The notes under the pieces were generated by a model. It was not told where the DNA came from. It did no database searches and saw nothing but the letters and a program-made list of their open reading frames with translations. A stretch of DNA of 21,892 nucleotides, from assembly GCA_903862155.1 (NCBI GenBank), contig CAIOXF010000038.1:1-21892 (forward strand), read 5' to 3'. Position numbers and translations under genes: made by a program. Origin of the DNA: an uncultured cyanobacterium. GTDB taxonomy: Bacteria; Cyanobacteriota; Cyanobacteriia; PCC-6307; Cyanobiaceae. This document shows positions 1-7,506 of this stretch, piece after piece; within the stretch, counting starts at the first letter, position 1; every line of letters begins with the position of its first letter.

Positions 1-2003
1 CCCACAAGCTTCTGGCGCAAATTCTTGATCTTGTCGCGCAGATTGGCGGCTTCCTCGAACTCGAGGTTCTTGGCGGCGGCCTTCATCTTCTCCTCAAGCT
101 GCTGAATCAGCTCGGGGAGGGATTCAAGGGGCACTTCGTTGTGCTCGGCCTGCTCGGTGGCCTGCTCCAACTGCTCGTCGTTGAGGCGGCGCGACACCTC
201 TAGGAACGCCAGGATCGAGTTGCCAGCTCGTTTTCCAGCAGGGGTGGGTGTGATGCCGTGTTTTTCGTTGTAGGTCTGTTGGATGCGACGGCGGCGCTCG
301 GTTTCTTCGATCGCCTTGGCCATGGAGTCCGTGAGGTTGTCGGCGTAGAGCAGGGCGACCCCTTCCACGTGGCGGGCGGCTCGGCCGATGGTTTGGATCA
401 GGGAGCGTTCAGCCCGCAGGAAGCCCTCCTTATCGGCGTCGAGGATCGCCACCAGTGACACCTCGGGAAGGTCGAGGCCTTCGCGCAGCAGGTTGACACC
501 CACCAGCACGTCGTATTCGCCGTTGCGTAAGTCTTGGATAATCTCGATGCGCTCGATCGAGTGAATCTCGGAGTGCAGATAGCGCACCCGCACCCCGTTT
601 TCGGCAAGGTAGTCGGTGAGGTCTTCTGCCATGCGCTTGGTGAGCGTGGTCACCAGCACGCGCTCATTTTTCTCGGCCCGCAGGCGGATCTCAGCAAGGA
701 GGTCATCGACCTGACCATCGGTAGGCCGCACCTCCACCACCGGATCCAGCACACCGGTCGGACGGATCACCTGCTGCACCACCTGGCCATCGCTCTGCCT
801 GAGCTCCCAATCGCCCGGGGTGGCACTCACGAAGATCGTCTGCTGAGCCTTCTCCCAGAACTCTTCACCCTTGAGCGGGCGGTTATCAGCCGCCGAGGGC
901 AGACGAAAACCATGCTCGATCAGCACCTGCTTGCGCGACTGATCGCCGTTGTACATGGCCTGCAACTGGGAGCAGGTGACGTGGCTTTCGTCCACCACCA
1001 GCAGCCAGTCCTTGGGGAAGTAATCGATCAGGCATTCCGGAGGAGTGCCGGCGGGGCGGCCAGCCAAATGGCGTGCGTAGTTCTCCACGCCGTTGCAGTA
1101 GCCCACCTGCTCCAGCATCTCCAGGTCGTAGGTGGTGCGCTGCTCCAGGCGCTGGGCTTCCAGCAGGCGCCCCTGGCTGTTGAGGTGATCGAGCCGCTGC
1201 CGCAGCTCATCACGGATCGCCTTGATCGCCTCATCAAGCCGCTCCTTCGGTGTCACGAAGTGCTTGGCCGGATAGATGTTGATCGCATCCAGGCTCTGGA
1301 GAATTTCACCGGTGGTGGGATCCACATAGCGGATCGCTTCCACCTCATCGCCAAAGAGCTCAATGCGCACCAAGCGATCTTCATAAGCGGGGCCGATCTC
1401 CAGCACATCGCCGCGTACCCGGAAGCGACCGCGGGAAATCTCTAGGTCATTGCGGGAGTACTGGTTGCTCACCAACTCCCTCAGGGAGCCGCGCAGATTG
1501 AGCGTATCGCCCACCTGGAACTTCACCGCTGCTTTCAAATATTCACTGGGGATCCCCAGGCCGTAGATGCAACTAATCGAGGCCACCACGATCACATCAC
1601 GGCGCTCGAACAACGAGCGGGTGGCGGAGTGGCGCAGCATGTCGATCTCTTCGTTGATCGATGCTGTTTTGGCGATGTAGGTGTCGGAGACAGGCACATA
1701 CGCCTCCGGCTGGTAGTAGTCGTAGTAGGAGATGAAATATTCAACTGCGTTATTCGGGAAAAACTCCCGCAGCTCATTGCAGAGCTGGGCCGCCAGCGTT
1801 TTGTTATGGGCCAACACTAGGGCCGGTCGACCGGTGCGGGCGATCACATTGGCGACCGTGAACGTCTTGCCGGTGCCGGTGGCGCCCAGCAGTGTTTGGT
1901 AGCGCTCGCCCGCTTCCACGCCCTTCACCAGGCCAGCAATGGCCTCGGGCTGGTCCCCCTTGGGCTCGTAGGGGGCGTGAAGTTGGAACGGCGTCACGGG
2001 CAT
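1..2003 (-). CDS. uvrB: Excinuclease ABC subunit B (UvrB), C-terminus cut by window edge
   Basis: UvrB is the DNA-damage-verifying helicase-like subunit of the UvrABC nucleotide excision repair complex in the cytoplasm. Read leftward from an ATG at 2001-2003, the frame stays open for 667 codons to the window edge, against about 670-680 residues for the family, so only the last few residues are missing. Visible signatures are the Walker A motif GATGTGKT near residues 40-47, the damage-probing beta-hairpin segment YYDYYQPEAYVP near residue 93, and a C-terminal UVR-type helix pair (LEFEEAANLRDKI) close to position 30. I translated the two ends and much of the N-terminal third; they share one frame with no break. 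The 37-base spacer to the upstream membrane-protein gene holds a small dyad (CGGGA/TCCCG, 2017-2032) that could be a weak hairpin. The family call is secure. Confidence 0.96.
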   Translation of the reverse strand, partial: MPVTPFQLHAPYEPKGDQPEAIAGLVKGVEAGERYQTLLGATGTGKTFTVANVIARTGRPALVLAHNKTLAAQLCNELREFFPNNAVEYFISYYDYYQPEAYVPVSDTYIAKTASINEEIDMLRHSATRSLFERRDVIVVASISCIYGLGIPSEYLKAAVKFQVGDTLNLRGSLRELVSNQYSRNDLEISRGRFRVRGDVLEIGPAYEDRLVRIELFGDEVEAIRYVDPTTGEILQSLDAINIYPAKHFVTPKERLDEAIKAIRDELRQRLDHLNSQGRLLEAQRLEQRTTYDLEMLEQVGYCNGVENYARHLAGRPAGTPPECLIDYFPKDWLLVVDESHVTCSQLQAMYNGDQSRKQVLIEHGFRLPSAADNRPLKGEEFWEKAQQTIFVSATPGDWELRQSDGQVVQQVIRPTGVLDPVVEVRPTDGQVDDLLAEIRLRAEKNERVLVTTLTKRMAEDLTDYLAENGVRVRYLHSEIHSIERIEIIQDLRNGEYDVLVGVNLLREGLDLPEVSLVAILDADKEGFLRAERSLIQTIGRAARHVEGVALLYADNLTDSMAKAIEETERRRRIQQTYNEKHGITPTPAGKRAGNSILAFLEVSRRLNDEQLEQATEQAEHNEVPLESLPELIQQLEEKMKAAAKNLEFEEAANLRDKIKNLRQKLV

Positions 2004-2040
2004 CGGCCCATTCTCTCGGGATTGAGCTCCCGGGCGCGGG

Positions 2041-2439
2041 TCACGTGCGCGTGAACGACACCTCGAGCCCAAGCATCCGCAGCACCACCGCACTCAACAC
2101 TGAATACACAACGGCTCCCAGCACGGCGCTGCGCAGGCCGTAGCGCAACCGGAACCCCTCCATCAGCCAGGCCGCCAGGCCAAACAACAGGATGCTGATA
2201 CCCCAGTCGAACAGCCAGGTAACGGGCCAGATCAACCCACCCAGGCTGGTGATCGCCCAGGGCAAACCCAACACCACCTTCAGCGGCCAGATCAGGATCG
2301 TGCCCAGCATCCCGATGAGCACAGCAGCCAGAAAGGCATTGCCGAAACCGTCGAGCTCAACCCCCAGCGGCAGCCTGGCCACCACCAGAAGGACCACGGC
2401 CCGGATCGGCCACTGCAGCATCCATAAAAAAGAGCCCAT
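2041..2439 (-). CDS. Phage-holin-like four-helix membrane protein (PF04020-type)
   Basis: A 132-residue, very hydrophobic protein with about four predicted transmembrane helices, near residues 8-25, 34-58, 64-90 and 105-123. Its pattern (WPIRAVVLLVVARLPLGVELDGF, then GTILIWPLK) resembles the Phage_holin_4_2 / DUF360 family common in bacterial chromosomes. Despite the name, most members are not in prophages and their function is unknown; no other phage gene is visible here. The conventional start at 2437-2439 lies inside the 3' arm of a strong intrinsic terminator hairpin. An in-frame ATG at 2419-2421, six codons later and just past the T-tract, is the alternative; I kept the longer form because the first residues look like the family's usual N-terminus, a judgement from memory. 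It lies between ycf23 and uvrB on the same strand. Confidence 0.8.
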   Translation of the reverse strand: MGSFLWMLQWPIRAVVLLVVARLPLGVELDGFGNAFLAAVLIGMLGTILIWPLKVVLGLPWAITSLGGLIWPVTWLFDWGISILLFGLAAWLMEGFRLRYGLRSAVLGAVVYSVLSAVVLRMLGLEVSFTRT

Positions 2440-2460
2440 GCGGTTGGCATCGCACGGGCC
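2426..2460 (-). terminator. Rho-independent terminator after ycf23, overlapping the next gene's start
   Basis: On the minus strand, GCCCGTGCG (2459-2451) and CGCATGGGC (2442-2434) form a nine-pair stem with one G-U, around an 8-base loop, followed at once by TCTTTTTT (2433-2426). This is the only canonical hairpin-plus-T-tract seen in the window. It is 45 bases past the ycf23 stop codon, the right place to end that transcript. The 3' arm contains the ATG (2439-2437) of the downstream holin-like gene, and the T-tract lies in its codons 3-5. Confidence 0.85.
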
Positions 2461-2504
2461 CAGCTTGCCCAGAAAGGGGCTGATCGGTGCAGCTTGAAGC
2501 GACC

Positions 2505-3260
2505 TCAGACGGCAGCCTTCACGCCTTCACCGAGGGCCTCGCGCAGGCCACGCACCACAGCCACCATGGCCAGCTCGTCGTTGAGCTTGTTCACAGCCGA
2601 ACCCACCCCCACACCGGCAGCGCCGGAGGCAATGGCCATCGGCACGGTGACCGCCGACAGACCTGACGCGCAGAGCACCGGGACCGTGACGGCACGGCTG
2701 ATGCTGAAGGCAGCGGCCAGGGTGGGGGCGGCCTTCTCGATCAGGCCGAGGCTGCCGGCGCTGAAGGGCTTGGCGCTGGTGCCGCCTTCGGTCTGGATGA
2801 TGTCGGCGCCGGCCGCCACCAGATCCACAGCCAGTTGCTCCTGCTGATCCAGGGGGAGCACATGGGGCACGGTGACACTCAGCACCACCTCAGGCAGCAG
2901 CTCACGGGTGCGACGGGTGATGGCCAGCACTTCCTCAGCGTCGAACACGCGGCCCAGGGGATAGAAGGCGTCGTAGTTACCGATTTCCACCATGGCGGCA
3001 CCGGCGGCCACTGCCGCGGGGAACAGCTCGGGATCCACGGCACTCACGCAGATCGGCAGTCCGCTCACCTCAGCAGCCAGCTTCACCAGCTCGGGATCGC
3101 AGGCAATGTCGATCACATCGGCACCGCCACGGCCACCAGCGCGGGCGATGCGCTCCACGGAAGCGGTGTCGAAGTTGGCGAGGCCGGCGATCACCTTCAG
3201 CAGGCGGCGCTCCACCAGGGCGGCGCGGAGCGGGGCAGAGAGGCGATCAATGCGCGACAT
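2505..3260 (-). CDS. ycf23: Ycf23 / DUF561 family protein
   Basis: A 251-residue soluble protein matching the Ycf23 (DUF561) family of cyanobacteria and red-algal plastids. The family looks like a TIM-barrel enzyme, but its biochemical role is not established. Alternating strand/helix segments with glycine-rich turns are visible: LLKVIAGLANFD near the N-terminus, GADVIDIACDPELVKLA near residue 46, a VEIGNYDAFYPLGR motif near 91-104, and a phosphate-binding-like GAAGVGVGSAVNKL near residue 214. The ATG at 3258-3260 leaves 53 bases to the divergent tilS gene. A strong terminator follows its stop, so it is probably transcribed mostly alone. The family assignment is fairly secure; no function is claimed. 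Confidence 0.88.
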   Translation of the reverse strand: MSRIDRLSAPLRAALVERRLLKVIAGLANFDTASVERIARAGGRGGADVIDIACDPELVKLAAEVSGLPICVSAVDPELFPAAVAAGAAMVEIGNYDAFYPLGRVFDAEEVLAITRRTRELLPEVVLSVTVPHVLPLDQQEQLAVDLVAAGADIIQTEGGTSAKPFSAGSLGLIEKAAPTLAAAFSISRAVTVPVLCASGLSAVTVPMAIASGAAGVGVGSAVNKLNDELAMVAVVRGLREALGEGVKAAV

Positions 3261-3313
3261 ACCGGATCACGTGAGAGTGGTGTGATTCTCCCACCCGGCT
3301 TCCAGGCCAGTCG

Positions 3314-4342
3314 ATGACGCCCCGCTGGAGCCCGTTCCACCTGCGCCTGCACCGGCTGCTGCTGCACCGCCCGCAGCTCCTACCGCAGGCGGCCCCGCTG
3401 CTGCTGGCCGTGTCGGGCGGGCAGGACTCCATAGCGATGACGGGTCTACTGCTGGACCTCAGGCGCCTGCATGGGTGGAGCCTGCAGCTATGGCATGGGG
3501 ATCACGGCTGGCGCCCCGAATCAGGGGAACAGGCGCGGGAGCTGGCGGCTTGGGCTGAGGACCAAGGGCTGACGATCTCGGTAGAGCGCTGGGCTCGCAA
3601 TGAGGCGCATCTGGGCATGCCGGGCGGCGCCATGTCGGAAGCCGGTGCGAGGGAATGGCGGTATGGCTGCCTGGAGCGGGAGGCACGGCGGGTTGGGGCG
3701 ACCCATGTGCTCACCGGCCACACCGCCAGCGACCGGGCCGAGACGCTGCTGCTACATCTGGCGCGGGGGAGTCATCGGCGCGGGCTAGGCAGCCTGCAGT
3801 CGCAAAGGGAGCTGGCGCCTGGCGTGACGCTGGTGCGGCCGCTGCTGAGCTTCAGCCGCGCGGACACCGCCGCCATCTGCAGTGAGCTGGACCTACCGAT
3901 CTGGGAGGACAGCTCCAACAGCGATCCGCGCTTCAGCCGCAACCGGGTGCGCCAGGAGGTGATGCCGGTGCTGGAGTCGCTGCACCCCGGAGCCAGCCGG
4001 CGGCTGGCGGCAACGGCCGAGCGGCTGGAGGAGGAATCAGATACCGAAGTGGAGCTGATCGAGCTGGCGCTGCAGGGCCTCGTGGTGGCAGACCAAGCGA
4101 CTGCGAGCCATGGGACGTCGGGCGCCCTGAACCGCCCAAGCCTGGTCGCCCAATCCCCGGCCAACCAACGACGCCTTCTTCAGCACTGGTGCCGCACCCG
4201 CAGCGGCCAGACCCTGGCGGCCAGGCAACTGGAGCTGCTGCTGCAACGGCTGGCAGAGAGACAGCCCCCAGGCGCGATGCATCTGGCCGCGGGCTGGCAG
4301 CTTCACTGGGACCGCTCCACACTGCAGCTGGAGCAGCGTTAG
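3314..4342 (+). CDS. tilS: tRNA(Ile)-lysidine synthase TilS
   Basis: TilS attaches lysine to C34 of the CAU-anticodon tRNA-Ile, using ATP, so that the tRNA reads AUA codons as isoleucine; it is cytoplasmic and normally essential. The 342-residue product carries the PP-loop signature SGGQDS at residues 34-39, then the usual downstream elements: LWHGDHGWRPES, a LTGHTASDRAETLLLHLARGS block (normally HHxxDQxET; here HTASDRAET), RPLL, and the WEDSSNSDPRFSRNRVRQEVMPVLE stretch that contacts the tRNA. The C-terminal part is short and variable, as in many cyanobacterial TilS. The ATG at 3314 is 53 bases from the divergent ycf23. The stop is separated by 2 bases from the next gene, so the two are very likely co-transcribed. 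Confidence 0.95.
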   Translation: MTPRWSPFHLRLHRLLLHRPQLLPQAAPLLLAVSGGQDSIAMTGLLLDLRRLHGWSLQLWHGDHGWRPESGEQARELAAWAEDQGLTISVERWARNEAHLGMPGGAMSEAGAREWRYGCLEREARRVGATHVLTGHTASDRAETLLLHLARGSHRRGLGSLQSQRELAPGVTLVRPLLSFSRADTAAICSELDLPIWEDSSNSDPRFSRNRVRQEVMPVLESLHPGASRRLAATAERLEEESDTEVELIELALQGLVVADQATASHGTSGALNRPSLVAQSPANQRRLLQHWCRTRSGQTLAARQLELLLQRLAERQPPGAMHLAAGWQLHWDRSTLQLEQR

Positions 4343-4344
4343 CC

Positions 4345-5370
4345 ATGGTCGATCCCACGCCGGAGCAACAGCAGGAGCAATACGCCGCGATCGAGTTGCT
4401 CTACAGCGAGGGCAGGTGGAACGACGTGCTGCAAGCCAGCGAAGCCCTTCTGGCAGCACTGCCGCCAGTGCAAAACCATCGGCTTCGCGCCCGCCTGGAT
4501 CTGGTGATCGGCCACACCCTGCTCTACGGACTGGCCAATGCCAACGCCGCCGAGCAGCGCTATCGCATCGTGCTACTGGAAACCGAAGAACCGGTCCTGC
4601 GCGAGATCGCTGCGCATGGGCTGGTGCGCTGCAACGAACAGCGCATGAACTCAGGAGCCCCTGCTGAGCTGGAAGCCAAGGCAATGGCCGGCGGAGTCGC
4701 GGCTGCAGAGCCTCGAACGGCATCCACCACTGCATCCACCACTGAAGCAGCACTGCTCAGTGCCAGCACTACAGCGGAGGTCAAGCCAGGGATCAGCGCT
4801 GCCTTCACAGATTCCCTCAACGCTCCCGGCTCTGCCTCTGCCGACCCCACTGCATTCCAACAGTCTGGCGCTGCCGCCATGCCCTGGGAGACGGCGGTTG
4901 TGCCTGGCATAGCCGGAGATGGCGGGCTCAGCAATAGCGGCAGCAACGCTGCGATGCCGTGGCTTGCGGAGCTGGGCAGCGCAGCGCCTGCTTCGCCGGA
5001 TGAGCCTGGGGCTGCTGAGGCGGAACCGCTCATCGCCGAACCCGTTGCGAATCAGGCGTTATCAGATTCCGTACGGACCGTACGGCACTCGGAAACCGCG
5101 ACTTTGCAGCCCCCCCCTCTGCAAATGCAGGCCGTTGCAGAGTCACAAAGCCCAACCGCAGCCAACGTCACCCCAAGCGCCACCGCCGAAGAAACCCTGG
5201 CCTTGCTGCGGGAACCCGATGAGCTCATCCCCGTGACTGTGCAGGTGCTGGAAGACACCACACCAATCCCGGAATCAGCGAAGCCGGAACCCGCCAGAGA
5301 AGAACCCCCGCTGAGTCCCGGCGAGATGGCGAAACTGGCGCGGGGGCTTCTGGAAGTGGTGCTGCGCTAA
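4345..5370 (+). CDS. Uncharacterised protein: helical TPR-like N-terminus, long disordered tail
   Basis: I do not recognise this 341-residue protein. Its first ~100 residues look helical and TPR-like: EQYAAIELLYSEGRWNDVLQASEALLAALP, then a second repeat-like unit around LVIGHTLLYGLANANAAEQRYRIVL. From about residue 115 to 320 it is low-complexity, rich in Ala, Ser, Thr, Pro and Glu (runs such as TASTTASTTEAA) with scattered MPWE/MPWL motifs, and is probably disordered. It ends in a short conserved-looking amphipathic segment, PGEMAKLARGLLEVVLR. The frame is open further upstream inside tilS, but the ATG at 4345, 2 bases after the tilS stop, is the natural start by translational coupling. No signal peptide or membrane segment is visible. 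Its partner and role are unknown; a scaffold or adaptor protein is only a guess. Confidence 0.8.
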   Translation: MVDPTPEQQQEQYAAIELLYSEGRWNDVLQASEALLAALPPVQNHRLRARLDLVIGHTLLYGLANANAAEQRYRIVLLETEEPVLREIAAHGLVRCNEQRMNSGAPAELEAKAMAGGVAAAEPRTASTTASTTEAALLSASTTAEVKPGISAAFTDSLNAPGSASADPTAFQQSGAAAMPWETAVVPGIAGDGGLSNSGSNAAMPWLAELGSAAPASPDEPGAAEAEPLIAEPVANQALSDSVRTVRHSETATLQPPPLQMQAVAESQSPTAANVTPSATAEETLALLREPDELIPVTVQVLEDTTPIPESAKPEPAREEPPLSPGEMAKLARGLLEVVLR

Positions 5371-5380
5371 AGCGCGCAGC
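5361..5380. terminator. Candidate two-way hairpin between the convergent orf341 and rnj
   Basis: GCTGCGC (5361-5367) and GCGCAGC (5374-5380) form a perfect 7-pair stem with a 6-base loop. The loop and left arm include the stop codon of the plus-strand gene. The two convergent genes are only 18 bases apart. There is no T-tract on either side, so it is at best a factor-assisted terminator or an mRNA 3'-end stabiliser. Confidence 0.4.
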
Positions 5381-5388
5381 CTGAGGGC

Positions 5389-7425
5389 TCAACCCGCCGC
5401 AGCGGAACGGCGGCGGCGGGTGCGACCGGCGGGTTCGGATTCGGCCACAGCCTCGGCTGCCGGCTTAGCGGCAGCAGCAACACCAGCCGGAGCACCCACA
5501 GCGGCGAGTTCACGTTGGGGCACAGGAGCTCCGCCAGAGGCGGCTGCCGCAACTACGGGAGCCCGGTCGGCCTGGCGCTCGAAACGGGGGGCCCGGTCTT
5601 CGCGGCCACGGCCTCCATCGCGTGCGCCATCGCGACCACCACGGCCGCGGGGTGCCGGGCGGGTGTCGGGTTCAGCGTCAGCGCGGCCCTTGTAGGCGGG
5701 GGTGCCGGCGGGGGCGGGCTGCACCAGGCAAATGATCAGCGGCTCCACCTGGAGTTCGCGGCGCAAGCGGCGCTGCAGGCCCACCTCCACTTCGCGCTGC
5801 ACGCCCACCCAATCCACATCGGGTGCCTTGCCGCCGCTGTTGCGGCAGAGCTGGTTCCAGCGGTTCTCCAGCACCCAGCCGATCTCGCGCTCGGCCCAGA
5901 GGCTGAGCTTGCGGGGGTCGGCAGTGGTCACCACACCACGCAGGTTCACGCGCGGAGGCGCGGCCATCACACCGTCGGTGCTGATCACGGCCAGCAGAGT
6001 GATCACGCCGTCTTCGGCGAGCTGCTGACGCTCCTTCAGCACGCGGGCATCCACGATGCCGTTGCGGGAGGCATCGAGCAGCTCGATACCGGCCTTCACC
6101 GGATCACCCTTGCGAATCGAATCGGCGGTGAGTTCCACCACATCGCCGTTGTCGATGATCAGCATGTTGTCGGCCGGAATGCCCATCGACATGCCCGTCT
6201 TGGAGTGAGCCACGAGCATGCGGTGCTCGCCGTGCACCGGCACAAAGAACTTGGGCCGGGTGAGGGCCAGCATCAGCTTCTGGTCTTCCTGGCTGCCATG
6301 GCCAGACACGTGGATGCCTTCGCCCTTGCCGTAGATCACCTTGGCGCCGAGCATCATCAGCCGGTCGATGGTGTTCACCACAGAGATGGTGTTCCCCGGG
6401 ATCGGGCTGGCCGAGAAGATGATCGTGTCGCTGGTCTTCACCTGCACTTGGGGATGTTCACCCCGGGAGATGCGGCTCAGGGCAGCGAGGGGCTCACCCT
6501 GGCTGCCGGTCATCAGCAGCAGGGTTTCGCGATCCGGCAGATCGCGGATCTGCTTGATCGGCACAAACAGATCATCCGGGCAGCGCATGTAGCCCAGCTC
6601 ACGCGCCTTGGCGATCACGTTGAGCATGGAGCGGCCGAGCAGGCCCACCTTGCGGCCGTGCTTCATGGCCAACTCGAGGATCATCGCCACGCGATGGGTG
6701 GAGCTAGCGAAGGTGGTGAGGATCACCCGGCCTTCGGCTTGGGCGATGTGGCGATCGAGGTTGGGGAACACGGCCCGCTCGGGCGGTGTGAAGCCCGGCA
6801 ACTCGGCATTGGTGGAGTCCGAGAACAGGCAGAGCACACCCTGCTCGCCGTAGTGCGCCATGCGCTGGATGTCGAAGTTCTCGCCATCCACGGGGGTGTG
6901 GTCGAACTTGAAGTCACCGGTGAACACCACCACACCCACCGGCGTGGTGATCGCCAACGAGAAGCTGTCGGCGATGGAGTGGGTGTTACGGATGAACTCC
7001 ACCTTGAAGCTCTGGCCCACTTGCACCACATCACGGGGCCGCACCGTCTGAATCGTGGTGCGGTCGGTAACGCCGGCCTCCTCCATCTTTCCCTGCAGCA
7101 TCGACATCGCGAGCCGCGGGCCGTAGATCACCGGGATGTTGAAGTGCTTGAGGTGGTGCGGAATACCACCGATGTGATCTTCATGACCATGGGTCACGAT
7201 CATGGCGCGGATGCGCTTCTGGTTTTCGCGCAGATAGCTGGTGTCGGGCAGCACCACGTTCACGCCGTGCATGCCATCGCTGGGGAAGGCCAGGCCGGCA
7301 TCCACGAGCATCAGATCGTCGCCGTACTCGAACACGCAGGTGTTCTTGCCGATCTCATGCAGACCCCCAAGCGGGATCACGCGCAGGGTGGGTTGCTGAG
7401 GCTTCTGGCCGTTGGAACTGGTCAT
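5389..7425 (-). CDS. rnj: Ribonuclease J
   Basis: RNase J is a metallo-beta-lactamase/beta-CASP nuclease with 5'-3' exonuclease and endonuclease activity in mRNA turnover and rRNA maturation. The 678-residue product has the zinc-binding signature THGHEDH (His79, His81, Asp83, His84), later metal ligands in RNTHSIADS and FTGDFKFDH, the beta-CASP region including LMTGSQGEP, and SGHGSQEDQKLM and PVHGEHRM motifs. From about residue 581 a 98-residue tail follows, first Arg/Gly/Asp-rich (PRGRGGRDGARDGGRGRED), then Ala/Pro-rich, ending RTRRRRSAAAG. The core is normal in length; the tail is the variable part. It lies 81 bases downstream of dapA on the same strand, and an asd-dapA-rnj order is known from other cyanobacteria, so it is probably part of that operon. 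The ATG at 7423-7425 is used. Confidence 0.96.
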   Translation of the reverse strand: MTSSNGQKPQQPTLRVIPLGGLHEIGKNTCVFEYGDDLMLVDAGLAFPSDGMHGVNVVLPDTSYLRENQKRIRAMIVTHGHEDHIGGIPHHLKHFNIPVIYGPRLAMSMLQGKMEEAGVTDRTTIQTVRPRDVVQVGQSFKVEFIRNTHSIADSFSLAITTPVGVVVFTGDFKFDHTPVDGENFDIQRMAHYGEQGVLCLFSDSTNAELPGFTPPERAVFPNLDRHIAQAEGRVILTTFASSTHRVAMILELAMKHGRKVGLLGRSMLNVIAKARELGYMRCPDDLFVPIKQIRDLPDRETLLLMTGSQGEPLAALSRISRGEHPQVQVKTSDTIIFSASPIPGNTISVVNTIDRLMMLGAKVIYGKGEGIHVSGHGSQEDQKLMLALTRPKFFVPVHGEHRMLVAHSKTGMSMGIPADNMLIIDNGDVVELTADSIRKGDPVKAGIELLDASRNGIVDARVLKERQQLAEDGVITLLAVISTDGVMAAPPRVNLRGVVTTADPRKLSLWAEREIGWVLENRWNQLCRNSGGKAPDVDWVGVQREVEVGLQRRLRRELQVEPLIICLVQPAPAGTPAYKGRADAEPDTRPAPRGRGGRDGARDGGRGREDRAPRFERQADRAPVVAAAASGGAPVPQRELAAVGAPAGVAAAAKPAAEAVAESEPAGRTRRRRSAAAG

Positions 7426-7506
7426 GAAGAAGGGTTCAGAAAACGAAGGGAAAAACTGTGTTGTTGACGTAACGCGGCCCGCAGATGGGCGAGCAGAGCC
7501 TTGGCG

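Noticed and set aside
534..1445. Plus-strand open frame opposite uvrB
   Set aside because: UvrB on the minus strand accounts for this DNA, and the antisense product has no recognisable domain.
2041..2439. Holin-like gene as a prophage remnant
   Set aside because: The family is common in ordinary chromosomes, and no integrase, lysin or structural phage gene is nearby.
5515..7467. Long plus-strand open frame (650 codons) opposite rnj
   Set aside because: It is His/Gly/Ala-rich with no family resemblance, while the minus-strand frame is an intact RNase J. Such antisense frames are expected at this GC content.
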